This document shows, one piece after another, positions 26,327-35,546 of a stretch of DNA of 64,000 nt. The translations under genes were made by a program, and so were the position numbers. Numbering within the stretch: position 1 is the first letter of the stretch; every line of letters starts with the position of its first letter. Source of the stretch: CAYWWY01 sp964580185 (GTDB lineage Bacteria; Thermotogota; Thermotogae; MWEM01). The stretch lies in contig CAZOJQ010000001.1 of the NCBI GenBank assembly GCA_964580185.1, positions 62,001-126,000 of the forward strand. Reading direction: 5' to 3'. The notes beneath the pieces are model-generated. The model saw only the letters and a program-made list of their open reading frames with translations. It had not been told where the DNA came from and did no database searches.

Positions 26327-28180
26327 ATGACACCCGGTAAAGGGATTTTGAATCAGAGATATGTAGAAATCGACCTTTGTAGGCAATCAGTGGAATGGAA
26401 ACAGATTCCTGAAAGGGATCTCTATTCTTTGTTTCTGGGAAGCGGATTTGCTGCCAAATTGATGAGCCTTTTCCCCTTATTCCCAGAAGACCCTTTCGCG
26501 CCGAATATGCCATTAATGGTTTTTAATGGCTTGCTTACTGGAAGCTTTGCTCCTACTGCCTGTCGTACAACCTGGTGCTCGATTTCGCCCCTTACAGGAA
26601 TTTGGAATGAAGCCAACATGGGTGGGACATTTGGAACCCAAATGAATCGATCCGGAGTGGATGGAATCGTTATTATAGGGAAATCGGACAGTCCCACGTA
26701 CGTGCTCATCCAAGAAGACCGCGTTGATTTCTATGATGCAAGCGATCTATGGGGGAAAGATCACTTTGAAACCGATAAAACACTTGCGCAACGCCATGGA
26801 ATCAATAGTCAGTCAGCCAGCATCGGTATCGCTGGAGAGCGCCAAGTTCTACTCTCTGCGATCCTTCATGGGGGAATAGAGCATACTCGTGCCGCAGGAA
26901 GAGGGGGCCTGGGAGCCCTAATGGGCTCCAAAAACCTCAAAGCAATCGTAGTAAAAGGGGAAAGACGACCAGGATACCCCAATGTTCAAGAGTTTCGCAA
27001 TGTTGCTCTATTCCTCAACAGGTTCCTTCGAAATACCACCATAATTATGGCTCAATTGGGTACTGCAGGAGGAGTCGTTGCCTCAGAAAACGCAGGCGAT
27101 TTCCCTGTAAAAAACTGGAAAATGGGCAGTTGGAAAGAGGGAGCAGCAAAGATTACGGGTCAATCGATATACCCGAAATACCTGGGTAAACACAACCATT
27201 GCTTTGCATGCCCGATTGGTTGTAGCAAAAGTGTCCATGCCGAATCAGAACGATTTGGAGTGATACAAGGTCACGGACCTGAATATGAGACACTTGGCGG
27301 TTTTGGTGGAAACTGTTTATGTGATGATCTGGAAGCGATCCTATATATGAATGAACTGTGCAATCGGTATGGCCTAGATACAATCAGTACTTCCGCATCG
27401 ATCGCTTTTGCTATGGAAGCCTTCGAGAAAAAGCTAATCCCTCCTGATAGATTGAGTGGCATAAAACCCATATGGGGAGACGCGAATGCCATGATTCAAA
27501 TGATCCACTCCATAGCTCACCGGCAAGGGTTGGGAATCATTTTGGGATCAGGGGTACGCAATGCTTCAAAGGCATTTCCTGGATCAGAGGAGTTCGCAGT
27601 TCATGTAAAAGGATTGGAAGTTGCCTATCATGACCCAAGGGCTTTTGTCGACATGGCTGTAAATTACTCCACCGCAAATCGGGGAGGATGCCATTTGGAA
27701 GGGTGTTCGTATTGGATGGGGTATGGATCCCGTTGGCCGGATTGGTATAACCCTTCCACCCTGGACCCTCATGACTCTTCGGGAAAAGCAAAGGTCTCCA
27801 AAGACTTCCAAGACTATTTCTCCGTCTATAATCCATTGGGATTGTGCAAGTTTATAATCAAATCCGGGATTTCTCCCCAACACACGGTGGATTTGGTGAA
27901 TGCGGCTATGAATTGGACAATGTCAACCGATGAATTGCTCGAAATTGGAGAGAGAATTTTCAACCAAAAACGAATGATCAATTACCATTTGGGGATCCGG
28001 AAAACAGATGATGGTCTTCCCCTAAGATTATCGACGGAATCTCGCCCTTCAGGGGCTGCAAAAGGTGTGTTGCCCAAAATAGAGCAATTATTAGATGAAT
28101 ACTATCAGTATCGAGGATGGGACCCCGATGGACGACCATCCGAGGAAACAGTACGCCGACTGAGCTTAATCAACCGATGA
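26327..28180 (+). CDS. Aldehyde:ferredoxin oxidoreductase (tungstopterin enzyme)
   Basis: 617 residues. Oxidises an aldehyde to the acid and reduces ferredoxin, using a bis-pterin tungsten (or molybdenum) centre and one 4Fe-4S cluster. The cluster ligands are visible as HCFACPIGC (Cys about 292, 295, 299) and a distant Cys near 507 in GLCKF, the same spacing as the Pyrococcus enzyme. The pterin-site signature GRGGLGALMGSKNLKAIVVKG is represented by GRGGLGALMGSKNLKAI at 26900-26950. RBS GGGAGGGG. The product ferredoxin could feed the Rnf complex encoded just upstream (inference). Substrate unknown. Confidence 0.93.
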   Translation: MTPGKGILNQRYVEIDLCRQSVEWKQIPERDLYSLFLGSGFAAKLMSLFPLFPEDPFAPNMPLMVFNGLLTGSFAPTACRTTWCSISPLTGIWNEANMGGTFGTQMNRSGVDGIVIIGKSDSPTYVLIQEDRVDFYDASDLWGKDHFETDKTLAQRHGINSQSASIGIAGERQVLLSAILHGGIEHTRAAGRGGLGALMGSKNLKAIVVKGERRPGYPNVQEFRNVALFLNRFLRNTTIIMAQLGTAGGVVASENAGDFPVKNWKMGSWKEGAAKITGQSIYPKYLGKHNHCFACPIGCSKSVHAESERFGVIQGHGPEYETLGGFGGNCLCDDLEAILYMNELCNRYGLDTISTSASIAFAMEAFEKKLIPPDRLSGIKPIWGDANAMIQMIHSIAHRQGLGIILGSGVRNASKAFPGSEEFAVHVKGLEVAYHDPRAFVDMAVNYSTANRGGCHLEGCSYWMGYGSRWPDWYNPSTLDPHDSSGKAKVSKDFQDYFSVYNPLGLCKFIIKSGISPQHTVDLVNAAMNWTMSTDELLEIGERIFNQKRMINYHLGIRKTDDGLPLRLSTESRPSGAAKGVLPKIEQLLDEYYQYRGWDPDGRPSEETVRRLSLINR

Positions 28181-28250
28181 AGGTTGCGAACGGCTTGTTT
28201 TCATAGAATCGTCTTCTATCAATTCAAATCAAATATCGAGGTGAGTTTGG

Positions 28251-29084
28251 GTGGAACAGAAAGAATTGACACGTTTGGAAGAAAAAGCAAGTACGATTCG
28301 AAAAATCACCATCGAGATGATCGGAAAACTTGGAGTTGGGCATGTGGGTGGTGCTTTGTCTATCGCTGATGTCCTTGCTGCGCTCTATTATAAATATATG
28401 CGTGTGGATCCCACTAACCCCAAATGGATTGAAAGAGATCGCTTCGTCCTTTCCAAAGGACATGCTGGTCCTGCTTTGTATGCTGTTTTAGCAGATAAAG
28501 GCTATTTCCCATACGAATGGATTAATACGCTAAATCAGCCAAATACCAATCTTCCGAGTCATTGCGACCGTCTGAAGACCCCCGGAGTGGATATGACAGC
28601 GGGTTCTTTGGGGCAAGGATTGTCAGCAGCCATAGGAATGGCTTTGGCCGCACGAATTGATCGAATGCCCATCCGGGTATATGCATTGATCGGGGACGGC
28701 GAGAGCCAAGAAGGCCAAATTTGGGAAGCCGCTATGTATGCGCCCAATCAGAGGTTGGACAACCTAACGGTATTCTTGGACTATAACCGAATGCAAATCG
28801 ATGGAACAACAGATGAGATCAATTGTATGGATCCGCTTTCCGATCGGTGGAAGGCATTCGGATGGCACACGATTCAAATTCCCGGCCACAACCTTGAAGC
28901 CATCTGTAATGCTATTGATATAGCGTTGGAAACAAAAGGAAAACCAACTATGATCATTTTGGAGACGATTAAAGGGAAAGGCATTTCCTTTGCGGAAGGA
29001 AAGGTAAGCTCCCATAATATGCCCCTAAGCGAAGATCAAATGCTTCAAGCCTTACAGGAGCTGGGAGGTGTTTCTCATGGTTGA
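28251..29084 (+). CDS. Transketolase, N-terminal (TPP-binding) subunit
   Basis: 277 residues from a GTG with GAGGTGAG upstream. Split transketolase of the pentose-phosphate pathway. TPP/metal motif IGDGESQEGQIWEA, substrate-phosphate/His region LSKGHAGPALYAV and GSLGQGLSAAIGMA. The partner half is the next gene, overlapping by 8 bases, which supports an obligate heteromer. The 70 bases upstream hold nothing recognisable. Confidence 0.95.
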   Translation: MEQKELTRLEEKASTIRKITIEMIGKLGVGHVGGALSIADVLAALYYKYMRVDPTNPKWIERDRFVLSKGHAGPALYAVLADKGYFPYEWINTLNQPNTNLPSHCDRLKTPGVDMTAGSLGQGLSAAIGMALAARIDRMPIRVYALIGDGESQEGQIWEAAMYAPNQRLDNLTVFLDYNRMQIDGTTDEINCMDPLSDRWKAFGWHTIQIPGHNLEAICNAIDIALETKGKPTMIILETIKGKGISFAEGKVSSHNMPLSEDQMLQALQELGGVSHG

Positions 29085-30018
29085 AGGCATGGAAATGCGC
29101 CAAGTTTTTGGGGAGACTTTATGCGCGCTAGCGCGAACCGATCCAAGAATCGTTGTCCTTGAAGCTGATTTGATGAAAGCATCGGGTACCGCCCCTTTCA
29201 AAGAAGAACACCCGGATCGTTTTTTTGATGTAGGGGTGGCTGAAGCAAATATGATCGGAATTGCAGCCGGGTTAGCCAATATGGGGAAAATCCCTTTTGC
29301 AACGAGCTTTACACCCTTCGCCACTCGACGCGCTTTTGACCAAAATGCCATTTCTGTTGCCTATTCCAATCTTCCCGTTCGTGTGGGTGGAACCGATCCG
29401 GGCGTAACTGCTGAGCTCAACGGGGGCACTCATATGAGCTTTGAAGATGCTGGGATTATGCGAGGTCTGGCTCGAATGACCATTATCGAACCCGTGGACA
29501 GTTACCAATTGGTTCAGTTCATTCAGCAATCGATAGACCTAGAGGGTCCTGTATACCTTCGGATGCATCGGAAAAGCAAAACCCTGTTTTTCAGCGAGAG
29601 GGATACATTTGCAATCGGAAAAAACGTAACCATTCTGGAAGGAACGGACGGAACGATTATTGCTTCTGGAATTATGGTATTGCTTGCCATGGAAGCTTTT
29701 CATATTCTGGAAAAAGAAGGGATTCGACCTCGAGTGATCAATATGCACACCCTCAAACCGGTTGACAAACCGTCAATTCTGTCTGCTGCCCGAGATACAG
29801 GAGCAATCGTGACCGCTGAAAACCATAGCATTTTGAATGGCTGGGGGAGCGCAGTTTCAGAAGTTATTTGCGAAGAGCATCCCGTTCCGATGCGACGAGT
29901 GGGGGTCAGAGATCACTTTGGAGAAGTCGGAAAGATTCCTTTCTTGTTGGAAAAATATCATATGACAAGTCTGGATATCGCCCAAGCTCTCAAAGAAGTG
30001 CTGAAAAAGCGTTCCTAA
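29077..30018 (+). CDS. Transketolase, C-terminal (pyrimidine-binding) subunit
   Basis: 313 residues from the ATG at 29077, 8 bases after GGGAGG. Provides the pyrimidine-binding and C-terminal domains of the split transketolase. Seen: the catalytic-Glu region FDVGVAEANMIGIAAGLAN, GGTDPGVTAELNGGTH and the C-terminal VTAENHSILNGWGSAV. It forms an active enzyme with the upstream half. DXS-like use cannot be excluded, but the sequence landmarks are those of transketolase halves. Confidence 0.94.
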   Translation: MVEGMEMRQVFGETLCALARTDPRIVVLEADLMKASGTAPFKEEHPDRFFDVGVAEANMIGIAAGLANMGKIPFATSFTPFATRRAFDQNAISVAYSNLPVRVGGTDPGVTAELNGGTHMSFEDAGIMRGLARMTIIEPVDSYQLVQFIQQSIDLEGPVYLRMHRKSKTLFFSERDTFAIGKNVTILEGTDGTIIASGIMVLLAMEAFHILEKEGIRPRVINMHTLKPVDKPSILSAARDTGAIVTAENHSILNGWGSAVSEVICEEHPVPMRRVGVRDHFGEVGKIPFLLEKYHMTSLDIAQALKEVLKKRS

Positions 30019-30106
30019 TGATTGAAAATCCTCTGGCAAAACCCCGAATTGAGCTCCAATAACCCACGAAATCGTACTCCATGGGATGAAATGATGGCAA
30101 CAGTCG

Positions 30107-30115
30107 TGTTATAAT
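30107..30115 (+). promoter_or_regulatory. Extended -10 promoter for glgD-glgC
   Basis: TGT-TATAAT with TATAAT at 30110-30115, about 25 bases ahead of the glgD start. The -35 region is weak. Confidence 0.6.
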
Positions 30116-30139
30116 TACTAAGCAAGAGAGAGGGGGAAG

Positions 30140-31264
30140 ATGCGGATGAAGGTCTTGGGGATCATTTTCGCAGGGGGAAGAGGAGAAACCCTTGGTCTGT
30201 TAACAACCAAACGCGCCAGCGCCGCTGTCCCGATTGCCGGGAAATATCGGGCTATCGATTTCACTCTAAGTAATATGGTTCATTCTGGGCTAATAAAAAT
30301 GGGGGTTCTAACACAATACAGTCCTCGTAGTCTTTTTGACCACCTTGGAGCAGGAAAGGAATGGGATCTGGATCGGAAGCATGGTGGTCTTATGCTTTTA
30401 CAGCCTTATATAGGCGCTGATACTCAGTTGTGGTATCAAGGCACAGCAGATGCCGTCTTCAAAAATATGACATTTTTGAGAAGAAGTGACGAAGATTATG
30501 TTCTAATCGGATCAGGCGATCATATATATACCTTTAACTTTGCGCAAATGTTTTCCTATCATTTCGCCAAAGGCGCCGATATCACCTTTTTATATAAAGA
30601 ACTCAATGATTCCTACACTCCTTCAGAGTACGGGATTATCCAAACAGCAGAAGATGGGCGGATCGTGGATTTTGTAGAAAAACCGAAAAAACCCATGGGC
30701 ACAAAAGCCTTCATGGGTGTGTATTTTATCAATAAACACCTTCTGATGGATCTTCTGTATCATAGTATACCCCATAGCCAAAACTTTGACCTGCTTTTGG
30801 ATGTCTTGCTTCCGAATCTCCAACGGCTCCGATTTTTTGCCTATGAATACAAAGGGTATTGGAGGAATATTAAAAAAGGGATTTGGGAATATTATCGGAC
30901 CAACATGGATCTCCTAGACTCAAATATTCGCAAAGAGCTCTTTTATTCAGACGTCACCATCCACACAAAATTGAAGGATCTCCCACCCCCCAAATGCACA
31001 AATACTGCTTTTATCAAAAACTCCATCATATCGGATGGGTGCGTTATTTCTGGCCGAGTCCTGAATTCCATTGTGTCAAGAGGGGTTCGGGTCAAATCGG
31101 GGGCTTCAGTTGAAAACTCGATCCTGATGCAAGATTGCGTGGTCGAAGAAGGCGCCCAAGTCAAGTTTTCCATTTTGGATAAAGAAACCCTTGTTCGAAA
31201 CGAAAAAAGAGTGATCGGCAGGCCAGAAGATTTGATGGTTTACGAAAAAGGAAGCGTCATATAA
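30140..31264 (+). CDS. glgD: GlgD-type ADP-glucose pyrophosphorylase-like subunit
   Basis: 374 codons; ATG at 30140, with 30146 possible. Nucleotidyltransferase fold plus left-handed beta-helix tail. Compared with catalytic GlgC, the nucleotide loop GGRGTRL is changed to GGRGETLGL, losing its Arg. The KPAV activator region of GlgC, downstream of the loop, reads SAAV. The sugar-phosphate motif VEKP and the GDHIY loop are kept. This pattern is that of the GlgD regulatory or auxiliary subunit. It sits 12 bases from glgC, so a GlgC/GlgD heterotetramer is likely. No glycogen synthase gene is in the window. Confidence 0.9.
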   Translation: MRMKVLGIIFAGGRGETLGLLTTKRASAAVPIAGKYRAIDFTLSNMVHSGLIKMGVLTQYSPRSLFDHLGAGKEWDLDRKHGGLMLLQPYIGADTQLWYQGTADAVFKNMTFLRRSDEDYVLIGSGDHIYTFNFAQMFSYHFAKGADITFLYKELNDSYTPSEYGIIQTAEDGRIVDFVEKPKKPMGTKAFMGVYFINKHLLMDLLYHSIPHSQNFDLLLDVLLPNLQRLRFFAYEYKGYWRNIKKGIWEYYRTNMDLLDSNIRKELFYSDVTIHTKLKDLPPPKCTNTAFIKNSIISDGCVISGRVLNSIVSRGVRVKSGASVENSILMQDCVVEEGAQVKFSILDKETLVRNEKRVIGRPEDLMVYEKGSVI

Positions 31265-31276
31265 GGAGGGGTATCC

Positions 31277-32554
31277 GTGACAAAAGGCGTATTAGCACTA
31301 ATTCTGGCCGGTGGACAAGGAACTCGGCTTGGTGTTCTTAGTGAAAGCCTTGCAAAACCTGCTGTTCCCTTTGGGGGGAAATACCGGATCATTGACTTTG
31401 CCTTGAGCAATTGCGTGAACTCAGGAATCTATAAAGTAGGAGTTCTTACTCAATATAAACCTCATGTACTAAACGCACATATTGGCATTGGTCGCCCTTG
31501 GGATCTAGATCGAAAAGGTGGTGGGGTTACGATCCTCCAACCGTACACATTTGAAACCGGGAATGTGTGGTTTCGTGGGACTGCTGATGCAATATCCCAA
31601 AACCACGATTTCGTTGATTCTCACAACCCCAAATATGTGGTTATTCTGTCTGGAGACCATATTTATGCAATGGACTATATGGATATGTTGGAGTACCATA
31701 TCTCGGTTCGCGCTCAAGCCACTGTTGCCTGCATGAATGTTCCGCTTACTGAAACGCACCGTTTTGGGATCATGGTAACCAATCTCGAAAAGAGAATTGT
31801 TGAATTTCAGGAAAAACCCAGATTAGCCAAAGGCACCCTTGCATCGTTGGGGATTTATATCTTCAATTGGGATTATTTACGAGATCTGCTCATGGATGAT
31901 GAAGAGAACCAAGAATCCTCCCATGACTTTGGAAAAGATATCATACCCAAGATCGTCCAGAATCCCAACGAGCGCCTGTTCGCTTACGAGTTTGAAGGGT
32001 TTTGGAGAGATGTTGGAACCATCCAATCCTATTGGGAAGCCAATATAGAACTAACCCACCCGATTCCGCAACTCAACTTGTATAACCCAAATTGGAGGTT
32101 TTTCACGCGAACCCCCGAAATGCCCCCTGCCTTTTTTGGCGAAAACGCGGTCGTTGTAAATAGTTTGGCAAGCGAAGGATCAGAGATCTATGGAGTAGTA
32201 GAAGACTCTGTCGTTTTCCAAGGAACCTATATCGCGCCGAATGCTGTGGTCCGGAATTCCATTCTTCTTACAGGAACTCAAGTGCACGAAGGCGCTCAAC
32301 TAGACCATGTGATTACAGCTGAGGATGCAATAATAGGGGAAAAAGCGCATCTTGGATTTGGGGAGTGGACTCAAAACACATATGATCCCAAAGTATACGA
32401 TAGCAATATTACAATTATTGGGTCTCAAGCCCAAATACCTTCCGCTGCCAAAATCGGGAAGAATTGCGTTGTTCACAGCAATGTTACCCATCAGGACTTT
32501 ACAGATCTGGAGATCCAAAGTGGCGGGTATTTACTACACCAAAAAGAAGTGTGA
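31277..32554 (+). CDS. glgC: Glucose-1-phosphate adenylyltransferase (ADP-glucose pyrophosphorylase)
   Basis: 425 residues from a GTG after AAGGAGGGG. Makes ADP-glucose from glucose-1-phosphate and ATP, the committed step of bacterial glycogen synthesis. All motifs intact: LAGGQGTRLGVLSE, AKPAVPFGGKYRIIDF, FRGTADAI, SGDHIYAMDY and EFQEKP. A C-terminal hexapeptide-repeat beta helix follows. Cytoplasmic, allosteric in most bacteria; effector residues were not assigned. Confidence 0.96.
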   Translation: MTKGVLALILAGGQGTRLGVLSESLAKPAVPFGGKYRIIDFALSNCVNSGIYKVGVLTQYKPHVLNAHIGIGRPWDLDRKGGGVTILQPYTFETGNVWFRGTADAISQNHDFVDSHNPKYVVILSGDHIYAMDYMDMLEYHISVRAQATVACMNVPLTETHRFGIMVTNLEKRIVEFQEKPRLAKGTLASLGIYIFNWDYLRDLLMDDEENQESSHDFGKDIIPKIVQNPNERLFAYEFEGFWRDVGTIQSYWEANIELTHPIPQLNLYNPNWRFFTRTPEMPPAFFGENAVVVNSLASEGSEIYGVVEDSVVFQGTYIAPNAVVRNSILLTGTQVHEGAQLDHVITAEDAIIGEKAHLGFGEWTQNTYDPKVYDSNITIIGSQAQIPSAAKIGKNCVVHSNVTHQDFTDLEIQSGGYLLHQKEV

Positions 32555-32559
32555 CGCTA

Positions 32560-33609
32560 ATGCTCTTCGACTTTTTTACAATTAAGATCAAGGCAGACTC
32601 AAAGAACTCGGACGAATATTTCTTGGGGTATTTTTTTGGGAAACCCAGAGAACGGCTTGAATATCGGTTTATCAATTTTCCCCGCAGATACGCGCGTTTG
32701 GTAAGCATTGATCTCCATATCCCACTACCAGGGTACAAAGAATACATGAATTCTTTTTTTCAAGAAATGATGGGCAAAAGTGCGGAAACCAGTTCAATGA
32801 CAGGGGAGTTTGCTCGCTATTTGGATTATCAGGTTAAGAAACAGGGGGGACCTGATGCTCTTTCATCTCGATTGGCAGCGATTATAGAAGAAAATTCTCC
32901 CGATTTGGTTCGAGCAGAAATCCAAAGTATGTTCGATAATTGGACTAGTGGAACGGAAATCGATTTTCTTGTGGAAACATCAACATTTGAACAGGTCACT
33001 TCGGAATTTATGAGTGATAAAGAATCAAGCATTTCAGCTTTCCCCAAAATCTCAGCCCGTGATGACTTGATTTCGATTCCAGAAGTGTATCCAATCGTCG
33101 ATCCCATTGATGGAACATCGATCGACGAGTTTGACATTGGGGATCCTTTGTTTTGCACCCTTTTGGGATTCCTCGATGACGAGCAAAAAAGTATATTGAT
33201 GGAAGCGATGCCTGATTGTTTTGATGTAGAAGGAAAGAACACCGTCCCTATCGAAGGCACTTTAGTATCGAAAGAACTTTTGCCTTCTCCTTCAAAAAAT
33301 CATGTTTTGATCAAAGTTCAAATAGGAGAATCCGTAATCGCGAAATCGATTGTACTTCGAACCATCCGCCTAATGTACGATCCATCAAGGATGAGAAAAC
33401 GATTGCGGAATTTACAGCAGTCTGCCCAAAAAGACTCGATGAATTTGGCAGATGTAATGGCAAAGATGACAGGGCAAAAAACCAACAGGCTTTCTCAAAC
33501 TTCTCGTAAGGAAAAAAAGAAGCATATGGACTTTGCACTCGGAATGCTTTTAACTTTGCTTCTAGTGGGATTGATCTTGATTATCTCGTATTACTTCTTT
33601 TTTTCATAG
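32560..33609 (+). CDS. Tail-anchored protein of unknown function
   Basis: 349 residues from the ATG at 32560, 5 bases after the glgC stop, with only a weak RBS. Cytoplasmic for most of its length and acidic in the middle. A single C-terminal transmembrane helix (about residues 326-347, ending YYFFFS) makes it a tail-anchored membrane protein. It contains a Lys/Arg-rich stretch just before the helix. No family recognised. Position suggests cotranscription with glgDC, but no functional link is visible. Confidence 0.7.
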   Translation: MLFDFFTIKIKADSKNSDEYFLGYFFGKPRERLEYRFINFPRRYARLVSIDLHIPLPGYKEYMNSFFQEMMGKSAETSSMTGEFARYLDYQVKKQGGPDALSSRLAAIIEENSPDLVRAEIQSMFDNWTSGTEIDFLVETSTFEQVTSEFMSDKESSISAFPKISARDDLISIPEVYPIVDPIDGTSIDEFDIGDPLFCTLLGFLDDEQKSILMEAMPDCFDVEGKNTVPIEGTLVSKELLPSPSKNHVLIKVQIGESVIAKSIVLRTIRLMYDPSRMRKRLRNLQQSAQKDSMNLADVMAKMTGQKTNRLSQTSRKEKKKHMDFALGMLLTLLLVGLILIISYYFFFS

Positions 33610-33610
33610 G

Positions 33611-33632
33611 AAGAACCCCTTTGGTTTCTTTT
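33611..33632 (+). terminator. Weak hairpin terminator candidate after the glg run
   Basis: AAGAACC (33611-33617) pairs with GGTTTCTT (33623-33630) with one bulge, 2 bases after the stop codon and followed by TT. Short U-tract, so only a tentative call. Confidence 0.3.
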
Positions 33633-33663
33633 ACCTCTCCTCACGAAGAATAGAAGAGGGCCA

Positions 33664-33672
33664 TGGTATAAT
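33664..33672 (+). promoter_or_regulatory. Extended -10 promoter for the DUF2207 gene
   Basis: TGG-TATAAT with TATAAT at 33667-33672. The predicted start point (about 33679) falls at the edge of the AAAGGAGGAGG RBS, giving a leader of only about 14 bases. Confidence 0.6.
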
Positions 33673-33692
33673 ACGCTTAAAGGAGGAGGATT

Positions 33693-35531
33693 ATGAGCAA
33701 AAAAAGGATCGGATATATGATCATTGTCGGGATCTTTGCGACCGGCGTGTTTTTAGTCGTTCAAATGATTCGCGAGGATGGTTGGGAAGGAAATCCTTAT
33801 CTCTTATGGAGTCTGAACTCCGTATATTCGATTTCGCATGTTGATATTACTCATGAAATCCTCCCGAATGGGGATTTGCATGTCCATGAAGCAATTACCT
33901 ATTCGATGAGAAAACCCTTTCGGATGCTATATCGGAATATTCCTACGGGAAGATATGTCGAGATTCTTTCCCCAGAAATCTGGACAGAAGGAATAGAATC
34001 CCAACATGTTTCCTATATCCACAAGTCACAAAATCGCGTAGAAGCTGAAATTTGGTTAGTTCCTCTTCATTCCGGGCAAAGGTTGGATCCAGTTGAGCAT
34101 CCAAATGTAACTCTCCATGTTCGCTATACGATGCGGAACACTGTTGAGGCTGGGTCAGACATTGTTCAGTTTTTCCCGACATTTTGGGGGAAAGACTGGG
34201 ATGCTCCTGTTTCCAATATCCATTACTCGTTGCTTTACCCTTCATTTATGAGTCTAAAAGAGGTCTTTCCCCATCCCATGGGGCAAATCGATCATAAGAC
34301 CCTTTCTCAACAGAATCAAAACCAGATTGAAGTAACTATAGATCGCCTCCCGCCATTTGGGTACGGAGAGATCCGGGCTGTCTTTGAACCCTTTTCCTAT
34401 GAAGGGTTGAGTTTAGCGTCCAATCCTGGGCTTTCATGGAGCGATGTAGAGCGGGAAGAATCCGAATATACGCGCCAAGTTTTGGCAAAACGAATCCTCC
34501 CATGGGTAATCCTCCTTGGATATTGGTTGTTGATTCTTCTCATATACCGGAAAATGGGGAAGGAACCCAAAATCGCATATGAAGGGATTTACGAACGAGA
34601 GTTGCCGACTAAAGATGCTCCTGCGATCGTGAATGTCATCGTGAAGAATCGAGTAGGCAATTTGGATCAAGATGGAATCGGGGCAACAATCATGAATCTC
34701 TACCGGATGGGATCCATCGAACTTGGGGGTGAAGAAAACCCAGGAATCCGAATTCTCGATAAAAACCCCTCTGAACACCTTTCTCCCTATGAAATAGAAT
34801 TTTTGTCTTTACTAAAAGAATTCGCCAAGGACGGAGTATTTGATTTTGGGGGCCTAAAAAAAGAGCTAAAAAAGTCTGTTTCCAAAGCGAAAGCTTTTTC
34901 AAGCAAGATTCGAACATTTGAACACAAGGTTCGGTCTGAATCATTGGCTCGGAAATTCTTCAGAGGAGGGGGAAATACCCTCTCCAAGCTTTTGGGAATC
35001 CTCTTAATGATTCTGGCCTTTGCAACCCCTACACTAATGACTACTAATGCAACGCCCGATATGCTTGATATAGGGCTGCTTTTTTCATACCTCTTTTGGG
35101 GAAGTGGTTTAATCATACTTTTGATGCCGAAAACAGTATTTGGACAATGGACCCCCCAAGGTTTGGAGTATTATACCAAATGGAGAAATTTTGAGGCATT
35201 TCTCAGTGATTTTTCCCTTTTATCCGAGCATCCGCCTGAATCCGTGGTCATATGGGAGGAGTATCTTGTATATGCATCGGCGCTCGGAATTGCAGAACAA
35301 GTAAGAAAGTCGTTGAGGCAAATGATCCCTCAGGATATCTGGCAAGAACAGAGCACTCACCCGTACTTTTACACCATTGGAACTGCCTATTATGCTTCCC
35401 AGTTCTATAGTATTCGAAACACCGCGCAATCCACCGTAAATGCAAGCCAGAGCAAGAGCGGAGGTGGCTTTTCGGGAGGAGCGGGAGGAGCGGGAAGTGG
35501 ATTTGGCGGAGGTGGCGGTGGAGCTCGATAG
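33693..35531 (+). CDS. DUF2207 family membrane protein
   Basis: 612 residues. N-terminal signal/anchor helix (8-24), a large extracytoplasmic beta domain (about 45-265) typical of DUF2207, a transmembrane helix around 270-285, a cytoplasmic segment of helical character, two further helices around 435-480, and a C-terminus of glycine and serine (SGGGFSGGAGGAGSGFGGG), which is the family hallmark. Function unknown; family members are widespread in envelopes. RBS AGGAGGAGG. Confidence 0.9.
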   Translation: MSKKRIGYMIIVGIFATGVFLVVQMIREDGWEGNPYLLWSLNSVYSISHVDITHEILPNGDLHVHEAITYSMRKPFRMLYRNIPTGRYVEILSPEIWTEGIESQHVSYIHKSQNRVEAEIWLVPLHSGQRLDPVEHPNVTLHVRYTMRNTVEAGSDIVQFFPTFWGKDWDAPVSNIHYSLLYPSFMSLKEVFPHPMGQIDHKTLSQQNQNQIEVTIDRLPPFGYGEIRAVFEPFSYEGLSLASNPGLSWSDVEREESEYTRQVLAKRILPWVILLGYWLLILLIYRKMGKEPKIAYEGIYERELPTKDAPAIVNVIVKNRVGNLDQDGIGATIMNLYRMGSIELGGEENPGIRILDKNPSEHLSPYEIEFLSLLKEFAKDGVFDFGGLKKELKKSVSKAKAFSSKIRTFEHKVRSESLARKFFRGGGNTLSKLLGILLMILAFATPTLMTTNATPDMLDIGLLFSYLFWGSGLIILLMPKTVFGQWTPQGLEYYTKWRNFEAFLSDFSLLSEHPPESVVIWEEYLVYASALGIAEQVRKSLRQMIPQDIWQEQSTHPYFYTIGTAYYASQFYSIRNTAQSTVNASQSKSGGGFSGGAGGAGSGFGGGGGGAR

Positions 35532-35546
35532 GGAAGGAAGAATAGA

